In this document: piece by piece, positions 1 to 11,310 of the stretch | How the letters are laid out: each line of letters starts with the position of its first letter | How positions within the stretch are numbered: position 1 is the first letter of the stretch | Assembly (NCBI GenBank): GCA_026260175.1 | Contig: JAKCWW010000875.1 | Location: 60,611-88,460, forward strand | DNA from: Reticulitermes lucifugus | Lineage: Eukaryota; Arthropoda; Insecta; Blattodea; Rhinotermitidae | Length of the DNA: 27,850 bases | Direction: 5' to 3' | Program-made: the position numbers and the translations under genes | The notes under the pieces: generated by a model | What the model saw: the letters and a program-made list of their open reading frames with translations, nothing else | What the model was told of the DNA's origin: nothing | The model's database searches: none

Positions 1-3000
1 TGAAGCCTCGAAAAATGAGGCGGCCTAGGCCCCCAAGGGGCTGTCGAGCCATTGAAAAAAAAGCTACTCTAGATGTAGCAGGTATGCCTCAGCAAAATTA
101 CAATGGATCAAGTAACAACGAATGTAGGCTGGTCACCTCATGTCACTACACGTAGCATGTACGACCGCAATATAGACTATGTACTAATGACTGTCCTCAG
201 CAAAATGACAAATTCCTTGTCCTAAATCACAGCTTGCATATCCGTCTGCTAGGGAACACATAAATATCATCTCCTTAAAATGTACACCAATTATGAATGA
301 CGTTCCTCCTAACAATGTCCTACGCCATTCACTGAGTTAGTTGAATGCTAAACCGGAATTTCTTTGCACAGCATTTTATTCGAGGAAGGTCCACTTCTGA
401 ATCTGAGCTTAAAGGTTGGATGTCTTTGTTAAGATTTTGTGTTTTTTTTACTTCCAGGAACGTTCTTGGTCAGGACTCTCAGTGTAATTGTGGATCCCCC
501 AAGGTTATCATACGTAATCATACTGGCCTTCGACTCTCTATAAAATAGGAAGTTGATAGCGTCCTTAATAAGACTATAAACAGTGAAACAGCAACAGCAG
601 CAATAACAAAAACAACAACAATGCAAATGGGGCTTACATTATAGACCTGAATTCAACACTACACAAGTGTAATATACCAATTGCGGTATTCGCCTACCCC
701 ATTACATACTCGTATGCACTAAAATCAGAGCAGTTTGCGCAAGCAGTATCTCCCATGTAACAGGTAAAATTGCTTCAGATTCCGTGACATGTCAGGCGCA
801 ATGACAAAACAAACTCGGACCTTCTAACTCCCTCTTGAACAGCTGTTAGTCATTCACGCAATCACCCTCTACGCATGTCCTTCCCTGAACGCGAGAGAGA
901 AAGTTTCGCACCCATATAAAAAACAGGCAAAATTATGGTTCTCTCTACTTCAATCTTCACATTTTTCAAGGAAAAAAAAAGAGGAGACAAAATATTCTGC
1001 GCCGAATGTTAGCAAGAATTCCCACAGTTCAGTCTGTTCTTAATTTCTTCATGAACGCAATATGATTTGTGAGGTGTGTGCTGTACCAGCTAGACTGAAG
1101 CTTCCATCGAAGACTTTTAAACAGCTACTTGTAGGAAATACGAAAGGAGGGCGCTAGACATTACACAGAGAGGCAAGTAATAAATCACAAAAATTATGCG
1201 CATAACTGGGCATTAGAAATGCCAACTTTTCAGTACGGAAAGAAATTTAATTTTCTTTATTATGCTATATTATTTCTCAGGCTCCGTTTGGGCTCTGTCT
1301 TTTTATTTTAACCCCAAAATAGTTCTTAACCAAATAAGTTTGGGAAACGCTGCACGAAACATAAGAACGCCTCACTGGGCCCTATCTTGAGCCATATAGT
1401 CCCGGTTTTTTCCTTCACATTATATTTATGACATATTGTAATATTACTTTTCCACAAACGTATACTGGCCTCCGAAATTCTGCTTTTCATTATGGTTGTT
1501 CGAAAAAATTATTCAATTTCCCAATGCTCAAACCGCATAATCACATAGCAAAGGCGAGGTTACGATGATCTAACATTCTTATGAATATTGTGTGCATTAC
1601 ATTTGAAAAAAAAAACATAAGAAGCCCACAGTTGGTTATACCCTTTTTCTCTTTTTCAGGACTGATCACAGGATTTTAGATTTGTAGAAGGAAACTACGA
1701 TAACAGAGTGCATAGTTTTAATGAGCGAAAAAATTTTTCACAAAAGTTGGAATACCATTCACACGGAAGTGTTCTCGGAAGAGACATTATTCTAATGGCT
1801 CTGGGACATGGTTCTACCCACCGGAATTTACAGCTTTTCTCCTGAGAATAAAGATGCCCACAGCATGAAGTCGATTGACGCTTAAACTCCAATATTCAAA
1901 GCCATTCTCTATGTCCCATGCGATCGATTCACAGGAGAGTCTTATTCAAATTAATAAGCACTATTTTTTGCTCGATCTGTTGCCTTAAAATAAAAGTCAT
2001 TTACTAGTTTTTGTATCTGTACTTGTAGTTCATTTAACGAAGTTGTCAGTGACTCAGACTATATAGTGTGCAACAACTGGATGATAATGGAATGAAATGG
2101 AAATGGAAGGAAGCGATTAAGGTCTCAAGACTGAAGCACGCATTCAAAGGAGAAGCGAGCATAAATTCAAGTGGTCACAGACTTGTCAATAGAGACTCGT
2201 ATCTGCGAGTAAGTGTAACTTAAATACCGAAACACACTCGTCGCGTCCTCTCACGAGTCTGCTGTCTTGACTGCCAGTTTTCATCAACTTTCGTTCATGT
2301 TTCATTCTCACCAAATCATTTCCTGTGAGATTTTTTCTTTTTTCAAAACCGAAAATTTACTCAAAGAAAGCCATTTTTAGTCAGCTGAAGTCACTTCAAA
2401 CGGCAGATTTACATTAAACATCCTAAAAAATTACTTTAGGTGATGCTTCGAGAGCTAAAAGTCTCTTACGGATGTGTTTGTAGTCTTCTATGGAAATTAC
2501 TTTGAAGGGAATGACAAGACGATACAATAATTTGATCGATAAACTACTTTTCGAAAATAGCCTTGTTATTCAATAGCCACACCTCATACAGTCATGTCTC
2601 TTATATGTTTATGCTATTTTTTCAGGCAAGGTCTTGAAATGAGTCAATCTCCTGTCCAAGATTTCTTCCGCGTCGTCTAAAAAACTCCACTTTTCAGCAG
2701 TTAATTATTAAGTGGTTCAGGCCAGACGGTCTGATCCATATAGACTTCCACATAATAATAAATCACAAAAATAAATTAATTGCACATAAACACAGCATGC
2801 TTTTAATATCTAACTGAAGTGTGGAGGCGCACTTGTGAAAGGAAGTTACAAGGTTCTATTTTACCTCAGGTCGAAGGTCTAGGATACTGCTGACATGGGG
2901 ATACCAAGAAAGGAGTGAAATGAAACCTATTCAGAAACTTAAAACAAAAAAGACATAGTCCTTCTTTCCTTTGCCTGAAGGGACGTGGACCAAAAAATTG

Positions 3001-4075
3001 CCCGGTGCTTGCTTCTAAGAATGTAGAAGGAAAAAAAGGAGAATGATTCAAGTACTCTAATCAAGATAACTTAATTTCTTCTTCGGGTTTTCTCTCACTC
3101 CATTCAGAGTTCAAGAAATGTTTTCCTTTGCCCTAACGTATACATCTATTTCTGTGTTTTACTGTGGCACAATATACTCAATTTATCAATGAAAATATAA
3201 GCAAGTAAGGTAGAGGGATATCGATTTGCTGGTTAGTGCCACAAATTAAAGTGAGAAATTTTTTTGAAAATGTAAAGTGGTTGAAACACAGTAAATACAT
3301 CATTCATAAACATTTATAAAGTTCACTGAAATATGAAGGATGGGACGTCAAAAGCAAGTATCACGCGCTAGGGAACCAATACGTGAGACGTCCAGAGACA
3401 AGTGTGTTTTTATTACCCAGACAGTTCCTTTCTTGCAGGTGTCTCGATTACACTTCAGTATGAATGTTTATTTCTGTCATGCGTGCAACATAGCACTCCC
3501 GTCTAATTCGAACTGAAGACTAATTTTAACAACGCAAACTCTTTATTTGTATACACAGGGGGTCAAAGCATGTGCATTCATTGAGACTCACTCACACTGC
3601 AACGAACTATTGAAGCTCTCCTGGAGAATGTTTCCCTCTCTCTCCATTCCACACTAATTTACTGCCTTTAGAAAGCATACTGTTACATACAGCATAGCAA
3701 AAGCAACCGTGAATGTAAACGCTTTAGCATAATCTTTCTTAATTTGTTTGCCGCAGATGCATTCATGTAATTTGATACACCATAATAGTAGCTGATTGGT
3801 GCACTTCTCACATATAGTGTTACACCAAATATCTGGTTAATTGTTTTGTGTTAAAAGCAAGAGAGGTCTATCTTGAAATTTTAAATGTTACAGTAGTTAA
3901 AAGCAACAAATATTTAAAACCATTTGTTAAAATATTATTCGATATTTTTCGGACAGGACTTATAGAGTTCATCAAGAATACTTAAAATGTCAAACTACGA
4001 GTATATGTCCTCTAAATATCTAAAAAATATGTTTACTAATATTATCACCAGTTGCGTCTGCGCTTTACTTCGACA
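1..4075. other. No gene or recognisable element; unique-looking AT-rich DNA
   Basis: I find no reading frame with a recognisable motif, no tRNA or rRNA, and no element with paired ends. Short open frames at 345-626, 1695-1892 and 2866-3051 have no family features. Positions 588-621 are a CAG/CAA-rich low-complexity stretch, which makes a cysteine-rich minus-strand frame by chance. A roughly 17-base word beginning CCTCAGCAAAAT occurs at about 86 and again at about 193 with one or two differences; its origin is unclear. Introns or a distant regulatory region cannot be excluded from sequence alone. Confidence 0.6.
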
Positions 4076-4131
4076 GTTCTGTGCACAAACACACAAAGTG
4101 CCTGTTCTGTGCACAAACACACAAAGTGTCT
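4076..4131. repeat. 28-bp tandem duplication
   Basis: Two adjacent 28-bp units start at 4076 and 4104 with GTTCTGTGCACAAACACACA and differ at almost no position; a third unit begins with GTTC at 4132 and then diverges. The near identity points to a recent local duplication such as replication slippage. No function is implied. Confidence 0.9.
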
Positions 4132-4254
4132 GTTCCCGTTCCTCACTCGCTCTTCTTTAACAAAGAGAACCCTGAACCCTGTACTTACGAATTCCTTATT
4201 TATTATAAAAAGTTGATTATACAGGGACCGAGAAAGCATCGTCGAAGCAGTAAC

Positions 4255-4470
4255 TAGGTTACTGGCTGGAAAGCTGAGGATCTGTGTTTCGATTCACGGC
4301 AGCAGCAAGAGATATCTCTCTTCTTCAAATTGCACAGACCGAAAACGGCGCCCACCCAGCCTATTATTCAATGAGTTCCAGGAAAGACTTCCCCGTGGAT
4401 AGAGCAGCTGGAACCTGAAGCTGACCACTCACGTCCATCTAGTGCTGAGTTTCAGGATGAGGGGCACTAT
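4255..4470 (+). mobile_element. Diverged tRNA-derived SINE, family B, copy 1 (3' truncated)
   Basis: An internal RNA polymerase III promoter-like pair is visible: an A-box-like stretch at 4261-4276 (ACTGGCTGGAAAGCTG) and a B-box-like GTTTCGATTC at 4286-4295. The main support is similarity to the copy at 23340-23646. Both carry an AGCCT-TTATTCA-TG-GT block (about 4358-4375 here) and an AGCTGACCA-TCAC-CATCTA block (about 4419-4443 here), in the same order and at comparable spacing after the B box. The copy lacks the A-rich 3' end of its partner, so it appears truncated or decayed. No target duplication was found. The family name is unknown to me. Confidence 0.6.
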
Positions 4471-4775
4471 TACTGCAATGCTGCCTATGACTACGTGGCG
4501 TGCACAGGAACGACAGCCTTCTATGAACACATTCCCACATTTTCCTCTTCGGTAATTTTCTATTATTCATCGAGATGTTTCCGCACAGCGCTCGCTTTAG
4601 GAATGAAAGTATTTTCCAAGCAACGAAACTGCAGTTAATGTAAATAAATATAGATTTTGCGGAATAAATCGTCTACACCAGGAATGAAAAGCAGAGGAAG
4701 TAGAAAGTACTGTACGAACGGCTTTCTACTCGTGAAGACAGATAGAAACATTGGCGCATTATGTAGAATTATACC

Positions 4776-4808
4776 ATATATGTATATATGTGTGTGTGTG
4801 TGTGTGCG
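4776..4808. repeat. TA/TG microsatellite
   Basis: A run of ATATATGTATATATG passes into about eight TG units, ending with GTGCG. It is an ordinary compound dinucleotide microsatellite and is likely polymorphic in length. Confidence 0.95.
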
Positions 4809-4809
4809 T

Positions 4810-7105
4810 TGCTTTTAAAACATGTGGGATAAATTTATAGTCACATCACTGAGGAATTCTAAGAAATATAGATTACGTTTGTCATAAAAAGAAATGTCAT
4901 AATATGTCCTTTTATTAATGCAAGAATAAATAACCCCCCGAATGTAGTTCAGTTCTTAGAATCGTTACAATATTTGCAAAATTTAAAAAAACAGCTCAAT
5001 GATCACACGGATGTTTAAAGAAACTTTTTTCGTAAAATAAAGAACAACGTTTCTTAGACTAACATTTCCATCTAACCTATTAAGATTTACTTTATACGGA
5101 AACATTATTTCAGTTAGTAGAACAAATACAAAAATGTTTCAATGTACAAGTACTTAATCGAAGCATACAAATTGGAGAATCAAGGAATGGGAGAAGATGA
5201 GAGCTATAAGCTTAAATTTGTGCATCTGGGTAATGTAGATCAATAACAATTTATCACATCACCAGAAATGTACTTGCAAGTTTTAACACACAAATGGAGG
5301 AGGAGGAGGACAGGAAGAGATGACTACGAATATAAGGTAAGAGAAGGTTCAATTTTTACAGTGATAGAACCCTAGGAGTTAATCCGTGATTATTGTAGCT
5401 AAAGCATGTAAGTTAAAAAGGGATTTGCACGGCGTGCCTCTTCTACCATTGCAGTACACCACCACAGATTAAACGATGCCTGTTGACAGTATACCTCTCT
5501 GTATTTGTTCTGCTGCTCCTTAGTGTAAATAATGGGCATGAAGAGATATTGCTATTTCGTAGCTGAGTTTTTATCCATATTAATGTTTGAGGAAAAGAGG
5601 TTGTTGTAAAAATAACAGCCAACTTTGATGCAGAGAAAAAGGTTTGTATATCCCCTTTTTAAAATTTATTCACAAATTTTTAAGCAGAGAAGTAATATAA
5701 ATAAAATATAAATAAAATAATAACTAAAATGCAAATAAGTACCTAAAAAGGCGCCATTCTTGTGTGAGGAAAACTACACTCTTACACATTTGCTGAATAT
5801 TTGCAAAATTTTAAAGAAAACAATCTTTTCATGAAAAATTTACATATTCACCTACTGCACGACACATGTCATGGAGCAGAGTCCTTCTTGAGAAACTAAT
5901 CGTCGTGGAATTAAATACAAAATTTCTCGCTTTTTACTTAACTCAGATGTTCGTTATTATATTCACAAGAGCCCACAACTGGACCCCATTCTAAGCTAGA
6001 TCAATCAAGACCACACCCTTACTCGCTGTATCCCCGGGATCGATCTAAGTCGTTATGCTCCTAACTAATTCAACAAAGGTTTAACTCTCCGGCTAAAATT
6101 TGGAATGCGCTTCTCGTCTTCTCCACATACTATATGTACTGCCCACTTCATCTGCTTTGATTCGTTCGTCCTAATAATACCTGGCGATGAGTGCCTTTAT
6201 GAAGCTTCTTTATAAGAAGTTCCGTAACGCCGCCTCTTTTACTGGATTTCTCTTAGTTCCAATATCCTCCTCCACTTCCTGTTCTTAAACACCCTCAATC
6301 TATGTACTTCGTCCTTTACGAACAAGCGAGCAATTTTGTAGGTCTGTGTACATGCCTTATGGTCCTACCTCGGCTCCGCTGGACTCCAATGTTCGAGGTC
6401 AAAGAGAGGTCTTTTAACTACATGCACGTAGGCCTAGTGTTTGTTCGCGAATAAAGTGGATGCAATGACTTGTTGTCATGTCCTCTACAATTAAAAGAGC
6501 TTTTGATGGATATTGACCTAAAGTATTTTCACGTAAAGAAGATAAAAAGTAATGGAGAGGAAAGACGATGTTTCTAAGGAATAAAGTGGAAAGAGGAACA
6601 ACGGAGAAAGAGGTTAAGTAGACAAAAACAAAGGGAAGAAAGGAAATGAAGAAAGAGGTAATCGAAATGCTTTAAAGGAAAATATAGGAAGGAAAAAGGG
6701 GAGAATAATGACGTTAGGACAAACATATGTTAAGACTGGGATGGAATACTCGTGTAGAAGAAAGGATAGTGGTAATATTCGATGCAAATAAAGAATGGAC
6801 TTTTGACAGGACGTCCTGAAATTCTTGACAAGAATATATCGTTATGTTTTGACCTTTGTAATACTCGTATAATTTCAAAACTCATGTTATATTAAATAGT
6901 ATTTAATCTGCAAATTACTGTAACATTTTCGGGTAAATTTCTAACTTCCTTTATATTCCTAAATCGTAAACATGACAATGATTGCAAATTTAAACATGGG
7001 CAGAAAGACTTTACGACAGGAATTTCCCATTCTAGAATCACGTAACTTACAACTGTCGTTAAGTCAATGAGTGCAACTTTGTATCACTTCATATTCTCAT
7101 CTCAG
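4810..7105. other. No gene seen; AT-rich spacer with small simple repeats
   Basis: No motif-bearing frame, RNA gene or paired-end element was recognised. Notable only are a short GGA repeat at 5296-5310, alternating ATAAATAAAATA stretches near 5696-5725, and the purine-rich tract listed separately at 6538-6712. Confidence 0.55.
6538..6712. other. Purine-rich (AG-biased) tract
   Basis: Over about 175 bases the plus strand is dominated by A and G, with repeated GGAAAG, GAAAGAGG and GAAGGAAAA words and few C or T residues. It has no open frame of note. It could be a decayed repeat or a simple compositional island. Opposite-strand (pyrimidine-rich) tracts of similar size lie at 13129-13276 and 15838-16080, but I could not align them convincingly. 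Confidence 0.5.
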
Positions 7106-7124
7106 ATCTTCATTCATTCATTCA

Positions 7125-7640
7125 AACCTAGTCTGTCTTACACGAGGTCCTTATCCTCTTCCAAAGCGTATTCCCCAAACAGCGTGATCTAGTGCTTCCT
7201 CTTTCAAATTCCAATTTCTTTCCTTTTCTTTAAGGTTATCCAATAGCTGCTTACGTCTTCTTCCTCTTCTTCCTGTCACATCTATCCTTTCTTCCATCTT
7301 TCCATCAATAACGTGTTTTAGAAGTCAGTTCCTACGCAAGATGTGACCAATTCAGTTAGCCTTCATTCTTTTATTGTATGTAGGATATTCCTCTCCTCCT
7401 TGACTCTATATAATACCTCATCTTTAACACGATCACTCCAAGTGATCTTCCCCTTCCTGCTCCAGAGGCATATTTCAAACCTTTAAAGTTATTTCTGATC
7501 TACTTTCCGAAGCTCCCAAGATTCAGCACCATATAAAGCTATGGTCTAAATGTAGCATTTTACCAGTTTCTTCCTTAAATTTAAGTCCAATTTCATGGTG
7601 CAGAGAGCCTTTTTCCTGTTTAATGCTGCTTTTTCCGTGG
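7125..7640 (-). pseudogene. LINE ORF2 C-terminal region, broken
   Basis: This is the minus-strand continuation of the reverse transcriptase. Recognisable pieces are EIKYRIATEKAALNRKK followed by LRKKLVKCYI, a stop, and then ALYGAESWELRKVDQK (the ALYGAESW block is at 7516-7539). These match the segment after the palm domain in jockey/CR1-like LINE proteins, where an ALYGAE-W block is common. Further on, cysteine- and tryptophan-bearing remnants and a basic RRK-rich stretch continue in shifting frames, with several stops, down to the 3' tail. The usual block ending in FKYLG between the palm and EIK is missing, so there is also a small deletion here. It makes no protein. Confidence 0.85.
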
Positions 7641-7649
7641 CAATCCTGT

Positions 7650-8490
7650 ATTTAATTTCACGTTTACACCTTGCGTCTTTTGTCTTTGGTCTACTATAAT
7701 GTGTACTGGGATGGCTGCATTGATATTCTCATTACCTTAGTTTTTCCAAGTTCATTTCAATTTCATAGCATCTTCCAATTTCAATTAGTCTATATAGCAT
7801 GCCCTGCATTACCGTTTCATCCTTAGCCTGCAACACAAGGACATCTGTGTGTTTCACAGGGCGAAATACTTGTCCTCCTATTTTGAAATATCCAAACCCT
7901 TAATGAGCTTCCTCGGTAAGGTATTCGCTGTATAAGTTGAACAGAATCGGTGACAAAGAGCACCCATGTCTAACTGTTCTTCCAGACTTCACACTTCTGA
8001 TGTCCCCTTGGTCCAGTCTTCCCTTAACTCTCTCATCCTTGTACAATTTGCTGATCAATCTTCTTTTGCGCCAGTCGATACCAGTTTCCTTTAGAATCTG
8101 CATAGAATCTGCATTGCTTTGGTCCATTTTGCACAGTCAAATGCCTTCTGCCAGTATATTAAGCAAGCACAGAATTTTTCATCTCTGTCCGAAGTTGGTT
8201 CTGATATTATTCTCAGCATCCCAGTTGCATCCCTATTTCCTTTTCATCTTCTAAATTCAATATTATCTTCACCAAGTACGTCCTCAGATTCCTTTTCAAT
8301 CCTTTTTTTTTTGTATGCTCGCAACTATCTCTACTACATACGCAATGAGGCTGATTGTGCAATGGTTGCTGCCTTTTGTAGCTTTTGGCTTCTTCTTTAG
8401 GGCAATCACTGTAACTTCAAAGAAATCCTTGGGCCACTCTCCAGTTCCGTATGGCTAGTTGATCGGTTTTATCATTAGTTTGAGACCATC
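7650..8490 (-). pseudogene. LINE reverse transcriptase domain, inactive
   Basis: On the minus strand the motifs occur in family order: EWPKDF-EVTVIALKKKPKA (about 8445-8373), an ISL block, GEDNIEFRR then a stop (about 8265), RDATGMLRIISE, KAFD (8136-8147), then HGCSLSPILFNLY (inside 7900-8127) and KHTDVLVLQAKDET. In this family the catalytic aspartates lie in a block before KAFD and in a YADD box. Here the first is replaced (IYWQKAFD) and YADD reads HTDV, so the active site is destroyed. Frame breaks are an A-run near 8310, an 11-bp tandem duplication at 8093-8114, a stop near 7903 and a one-base loss in an A-run near 7755. The HGCSLSP box also departs from the usual QGCPLSP. Confidence 0.93.
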
Positions 8491-8599
8491 TTCTCCCAAC
8501 TATTTGAGTAGATCCCCAGTTACATCACAATCTCCATCTCACTATGTTTTCTTTGCACAATATTGCTTCACCTCTTTCAGCCCTCTCCCCTCCGGAATT

Positions 8600-8758
8600 A
8601 ATACAACATATAATCGCCACTTCGAATTTAACCTTCTCCTTTCAACCGCACTTCATTAACACCTAGAACAGACACTGCGTTTTCCTCCATCTCCTTTTTC
8701 ACTTTCTTCAATTTGCCTCTTGATTCAAGGTCTTTGCTTTCAACGTTCCAATCTTGTA
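8600..8758 (-). pseudogene. N-terminal fragment of LINE AP-endonuclease domain
   Basis: The minus-strand frame reads DWNVESKDLESRGKL, then VKKEMEENAVSVLGVNEVR, a stop, and IRSGDYMLY. This matches the start of endonuclease/exonuclease/phosphatase domains of LINEs: a WNV block, then a VLG-NE-R block carrying the metal-binding glutamate, then an RSGDY block. Only about 55 residues remain; the later catalytic aspartate and histidine motifs are gone. In an active element this domain nicks the target DNA to prime reverse transcription. Confidence 0.82.
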
Positions 8759-8841
8759 GCTGTGATGTTCCTTCTATTTCAGTTTGTATACCTTGTTTCT
8801 GTAAACCTTACTGCGTGGTATTTCCTCTAGAAACACTCCCT

Positions 8842-8852
8842 CCCCCCCCCCC
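8842..8852. repeat. Poly-C run
   Basis: Eleven C residues follow a short CTCCCT stretch. The run lies just 5' (in element orientation) of the LINE relic and could be a slippage product or mark a junction. Confidence 0.9.
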
Positions 8853-8859
8853 GAAGGGT

Positions 8860-10740
8860 CGAATGGATGAGTAGTTTACCTCCGGATTGTTTTGTCTCCT
8901 GAGGAAGAATCTTGCATTTGTCTATGTTTTAGAAACAGATTATCCAGGAAAAGTAATATGCTAGTAATGTGCTAGGTTTTCAATTTGCTTTCCAAATCGC
9001 AGTACAGCAGCCGTTTAAACCACTGCAGTCAGGCCTGTTGTTATACGATCATGAACCTCTCAAGCATCATTTGCTCTTTGCTTTAAGTCGCTACTGATTT
9101 CGGTGCCACCAAATCTGAAATACCTAGCGATAAGTAATCATGCGGAAAGCAATCATAAATCACCTTTTTTAACTGAAATTATACCAATGGAAGACAGGAA
9201 TATGAACATATTACAGCTACATAACCCACAATCATAAGTAACTATTCTTTGTGAGATTATTTGTGCCATTCTATCCACAAACAGTCAACTTAATCCTTCA
9301 AAAATCAGTGGTCATAATGTACCAGCCAGGGTTAACCCAAAAATCTCGATATTTTTCTCACGATTTATTTAAAAGATTCTTGAAATAAACACAGATTATT
9401 CTAAATACAACCTTATCCAACTGGTTTTTCTAATGGAAGCACAATGTGTTATCTGTGGCTATGGAATTAATTTTCATATATGCAGTGAATTAGTCTTAAA
9501 TTATCTGCTTAAGTGTTAATTAATGGTATGGCTTTTCATGGGTCCGAATATGTCGTATTGAGAATGAATATAATTGTCTTCCTACCAAGTTATTCTTGGT
9601 TTCTTCTCTTTAAAGTAAACTAAGTTTTGTTCAAGGTGCAGAATGTGTAATATTGTCCTTCTGGTTCTTCATTTATCTATAAGCATTAATTTAAAAAATC
9701 GATTAAAGAAACATCCTTGTTTTTTTTAAAATAACACTAATGACTAATGTTAGGTAGTCGAAAAAATAAAGCCGTTCACTGTCTAGATTAAACCCATCTA
9801 GCACACGTTTTTATTCTGATATTGCTTTATGTACGTACAGCTAGACACTTTGTCACATTAGACGATTGTCTTTTTAGCACATTTTTGTGACAAATATGAC
9901 AAATGCTTTTAAGTCTCGATATAGGTTACAGAGAAGAAGACGGAGGAAAATGAAAAAAGCTGCAGAGACATAGACAAAGCAAACAACTGAACAAGATGGT
10001 AAGAGTGTGAAGACTACTAGTTCCAAAAACATGACTACTCTGAAACATAAAAATATAATTAATATAGTAGTAACGTAATTTTTTACAAGTTCCTGATACA
10101 GTCTGTTGAATGAATTAATTTTCTTGTAAGCTCACAAAAGGAAAAGGCTAGTTGATTTGATGCATACTGCTAAAACGAAGACCTTTGGAGGAATACTCCA
10201 TTAGTCAACACCTCTTCAAACTCCTTAGCCTTGAATCGGACGTTTATTTAACCCTGTATACGAGATTATTACAGACATATTAACGAAGAGTGCACTTGGC
10301 AATACTAAGAAAATTAGGATTTTTACGCTATCTGTAAGCTAAATAATTTTTCATTAACATCTACCTAAATGTTCATCAAACTAAAAGTTATAGCAGGCGA
10401 ATATCATAGTTAGAGTCACTACTTTTGAAAATGCTACTAAATTTGGCCTTCAATATTGTCCAACTAAATCCAAACTGCAAATTTTAAGAACGGTCCAAAA
10501 TTAGTAAAAATATTAGGCAAAAATACGAGAAATTTCCGAGAAGAAAACATTAAAGCAGGGACAATGGAGAGGATAAGATTAATTTAGTACATACCCAAGA
10601 AAGAAATGAGAACTTGATGAAAGGATAAAACATATAAATTCAAATGATAAGAATTTTACCTTCGACAACATTAAATAATAACTTATAATAAAAGCATAAA
10701 ACAAGAATATACGTACAAAATATTATGGAAATAATTAAAT
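8860..10740. other. No gene or element recognised
   Basis: AT-rich sequence with no motif-bearing reading frame, no box A/B pair, no inverted-repeat ends and no RNA gene that I can identify. Confidence 0.55.
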
Positions 10741-10741
10741 A

Positions 10742-10935
10742 TCTTGAGATCTGCGCTCTTCTGGGATATAACGCGGCGTCGTGTGGTAATTGTTTGCCGA
10801 CGTTTCGGGACAACGTATCGGTCCCATCTTCAAGGGTCAAGAGTCCGAGAAGAAAAGAAAACCGGCAACCGTAACGTAGATTCTATACGGGAAGGTACGC
10901 GCAGGGTGGTAATCAGTAAGCGTGATAACAGCCAA
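10742..10935 (-). mobile_element. Short retroelement fragment with hammerhead-like core (copy A)
   Basis: On the minus strand a hammerhead-like motif (10795-10840) is followed by a tail that reads ACACGACGCCGCGTTATATC and then CCAGAAGA. A closely similar tail follows the motif in the 14.3 kb copy, so the two belong to one family. Upstream, on the minus strand, lies about 90 bases of non-coding sequence with no protein motif. Hammerhead motifs are known in the terminal repeats of Penelope-like elements, and that is the best guess for the source. No transposase or reverse transcriptase is attached, and I found no target duplication. Confidence 0.6.
10795..10840 (-). ncRNA. Hammerhead-ribozyme-like motif A
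   Basis: The minus strand reads TTGAAGA (complement of 10827-10833), T, then a perfect 5-bp stem GGGAC/GTCCC (10821-10825 with 10807-10811), then GAAACGTC. GAA is followed by the self-complementary ACGT as a minimal stem III and a C at the cleavage position, which gives a GTC triplet. The first core base is T instead of the usual C of CTGANGA, and an extra T separates the core from stem II. Outer stem I has only about two G-C pairs. Cleavage activity is doubtful. Confidence 0.4.
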
Positions 10936-11253
10936 TAGGGTTGAACCAAGTTAAGCTTTCGATGTATTCTTGTGGTAAAATGTGAAACTGAAAACGATTG
11001 TAATAACTTCTATCATCTGACGTACAAGTGAGATATTTCCAAGCTGACTAAGAAACGCGAATAATGTGGGGAACGATACTGTAGACACCTACATACGATA
11101 AATGATTTGCATTTCATGCTAGCATTATAGAAAGCATTTAATGAAAACACGACTGCAATGAATGTTACACATTAACACATCACTGCACTGTGTTTGTATG
11201 AAAATATCTGATCATAAATCGCCACGAGCCCGCGTAAGAATGAGGCAGGGACT

Positions 11254-11310
11254 AATGTTTGTAATATCTGGAGTAATATGTATAAGAATGTTTGTAATAT
11301 CTGGAGTAAT
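11254..11310. repeat. 33-bp tandem duplication (two copies, second partial)
   Basis: AATGTTTGTAATATCTGGAG plus TAAT occurs at 11254 and again at 11287, so the period is 33 bases. The repeated word is identical over 24 bases and then diverges. It is a local duplication with no evident function. Confidence 0.88.

Larger units (their letters stand above)
7109..8800 (-). mobile_element. Decayed, internally deleted non-LTR retrotransposon (LINE)
   Basis: Read on the minus strand, the order is an N-terminal piece of an AP-endonuclease-like domain (about 8758-8600), a reverse transcriptase (about 8490-7650), a C-terminal domain (about 7640-7125) and a 3' tail of repeated ATTC on the plus strand (7109-7123). 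Short tandem repeats as a 3' tail are typical of several LINE clades. Most of the endonuclease is missing between about 8600 and 8490, so the copy has an internal deletion. Several frameshifts and stops show that it is dead. The 5' boundary near 8800 is uncertain; a run of 11 C residues at 8842-8852 lies just outside. The broad type (endonuclease plus reverse transcriptase) is clear, but I do not assign a clade firmly. Confidence 0.92.

Noticed and set aside
429-626. Cysteine-rich 65-residue minus-strand frame, like a small secreted peptide
   Set aside because: The cysteines come from a CAG/CAA low-complexity stretch read on the other strand; there is no credible signal peptide or gene context.
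4250-4310. tRNA gene
   Set aside because: Only A/B-box-like words are present; the arms do not fold as a cloverleaf, and the sequence continues into a SINE body shared with 23.3 kb.
7937-8400. Plus-strand frames of 105 and 93 residues
   Set aside because: They are antisense to the LINE reverse transcriptase relic, whose motifs are clear on the minus strand.
8893-8940. CTGAGGA followed at a distance by GAAAC, as a further hammerhead
   Set aside because: No stem II forms between them, and there is no palindromic stem III or stem I.
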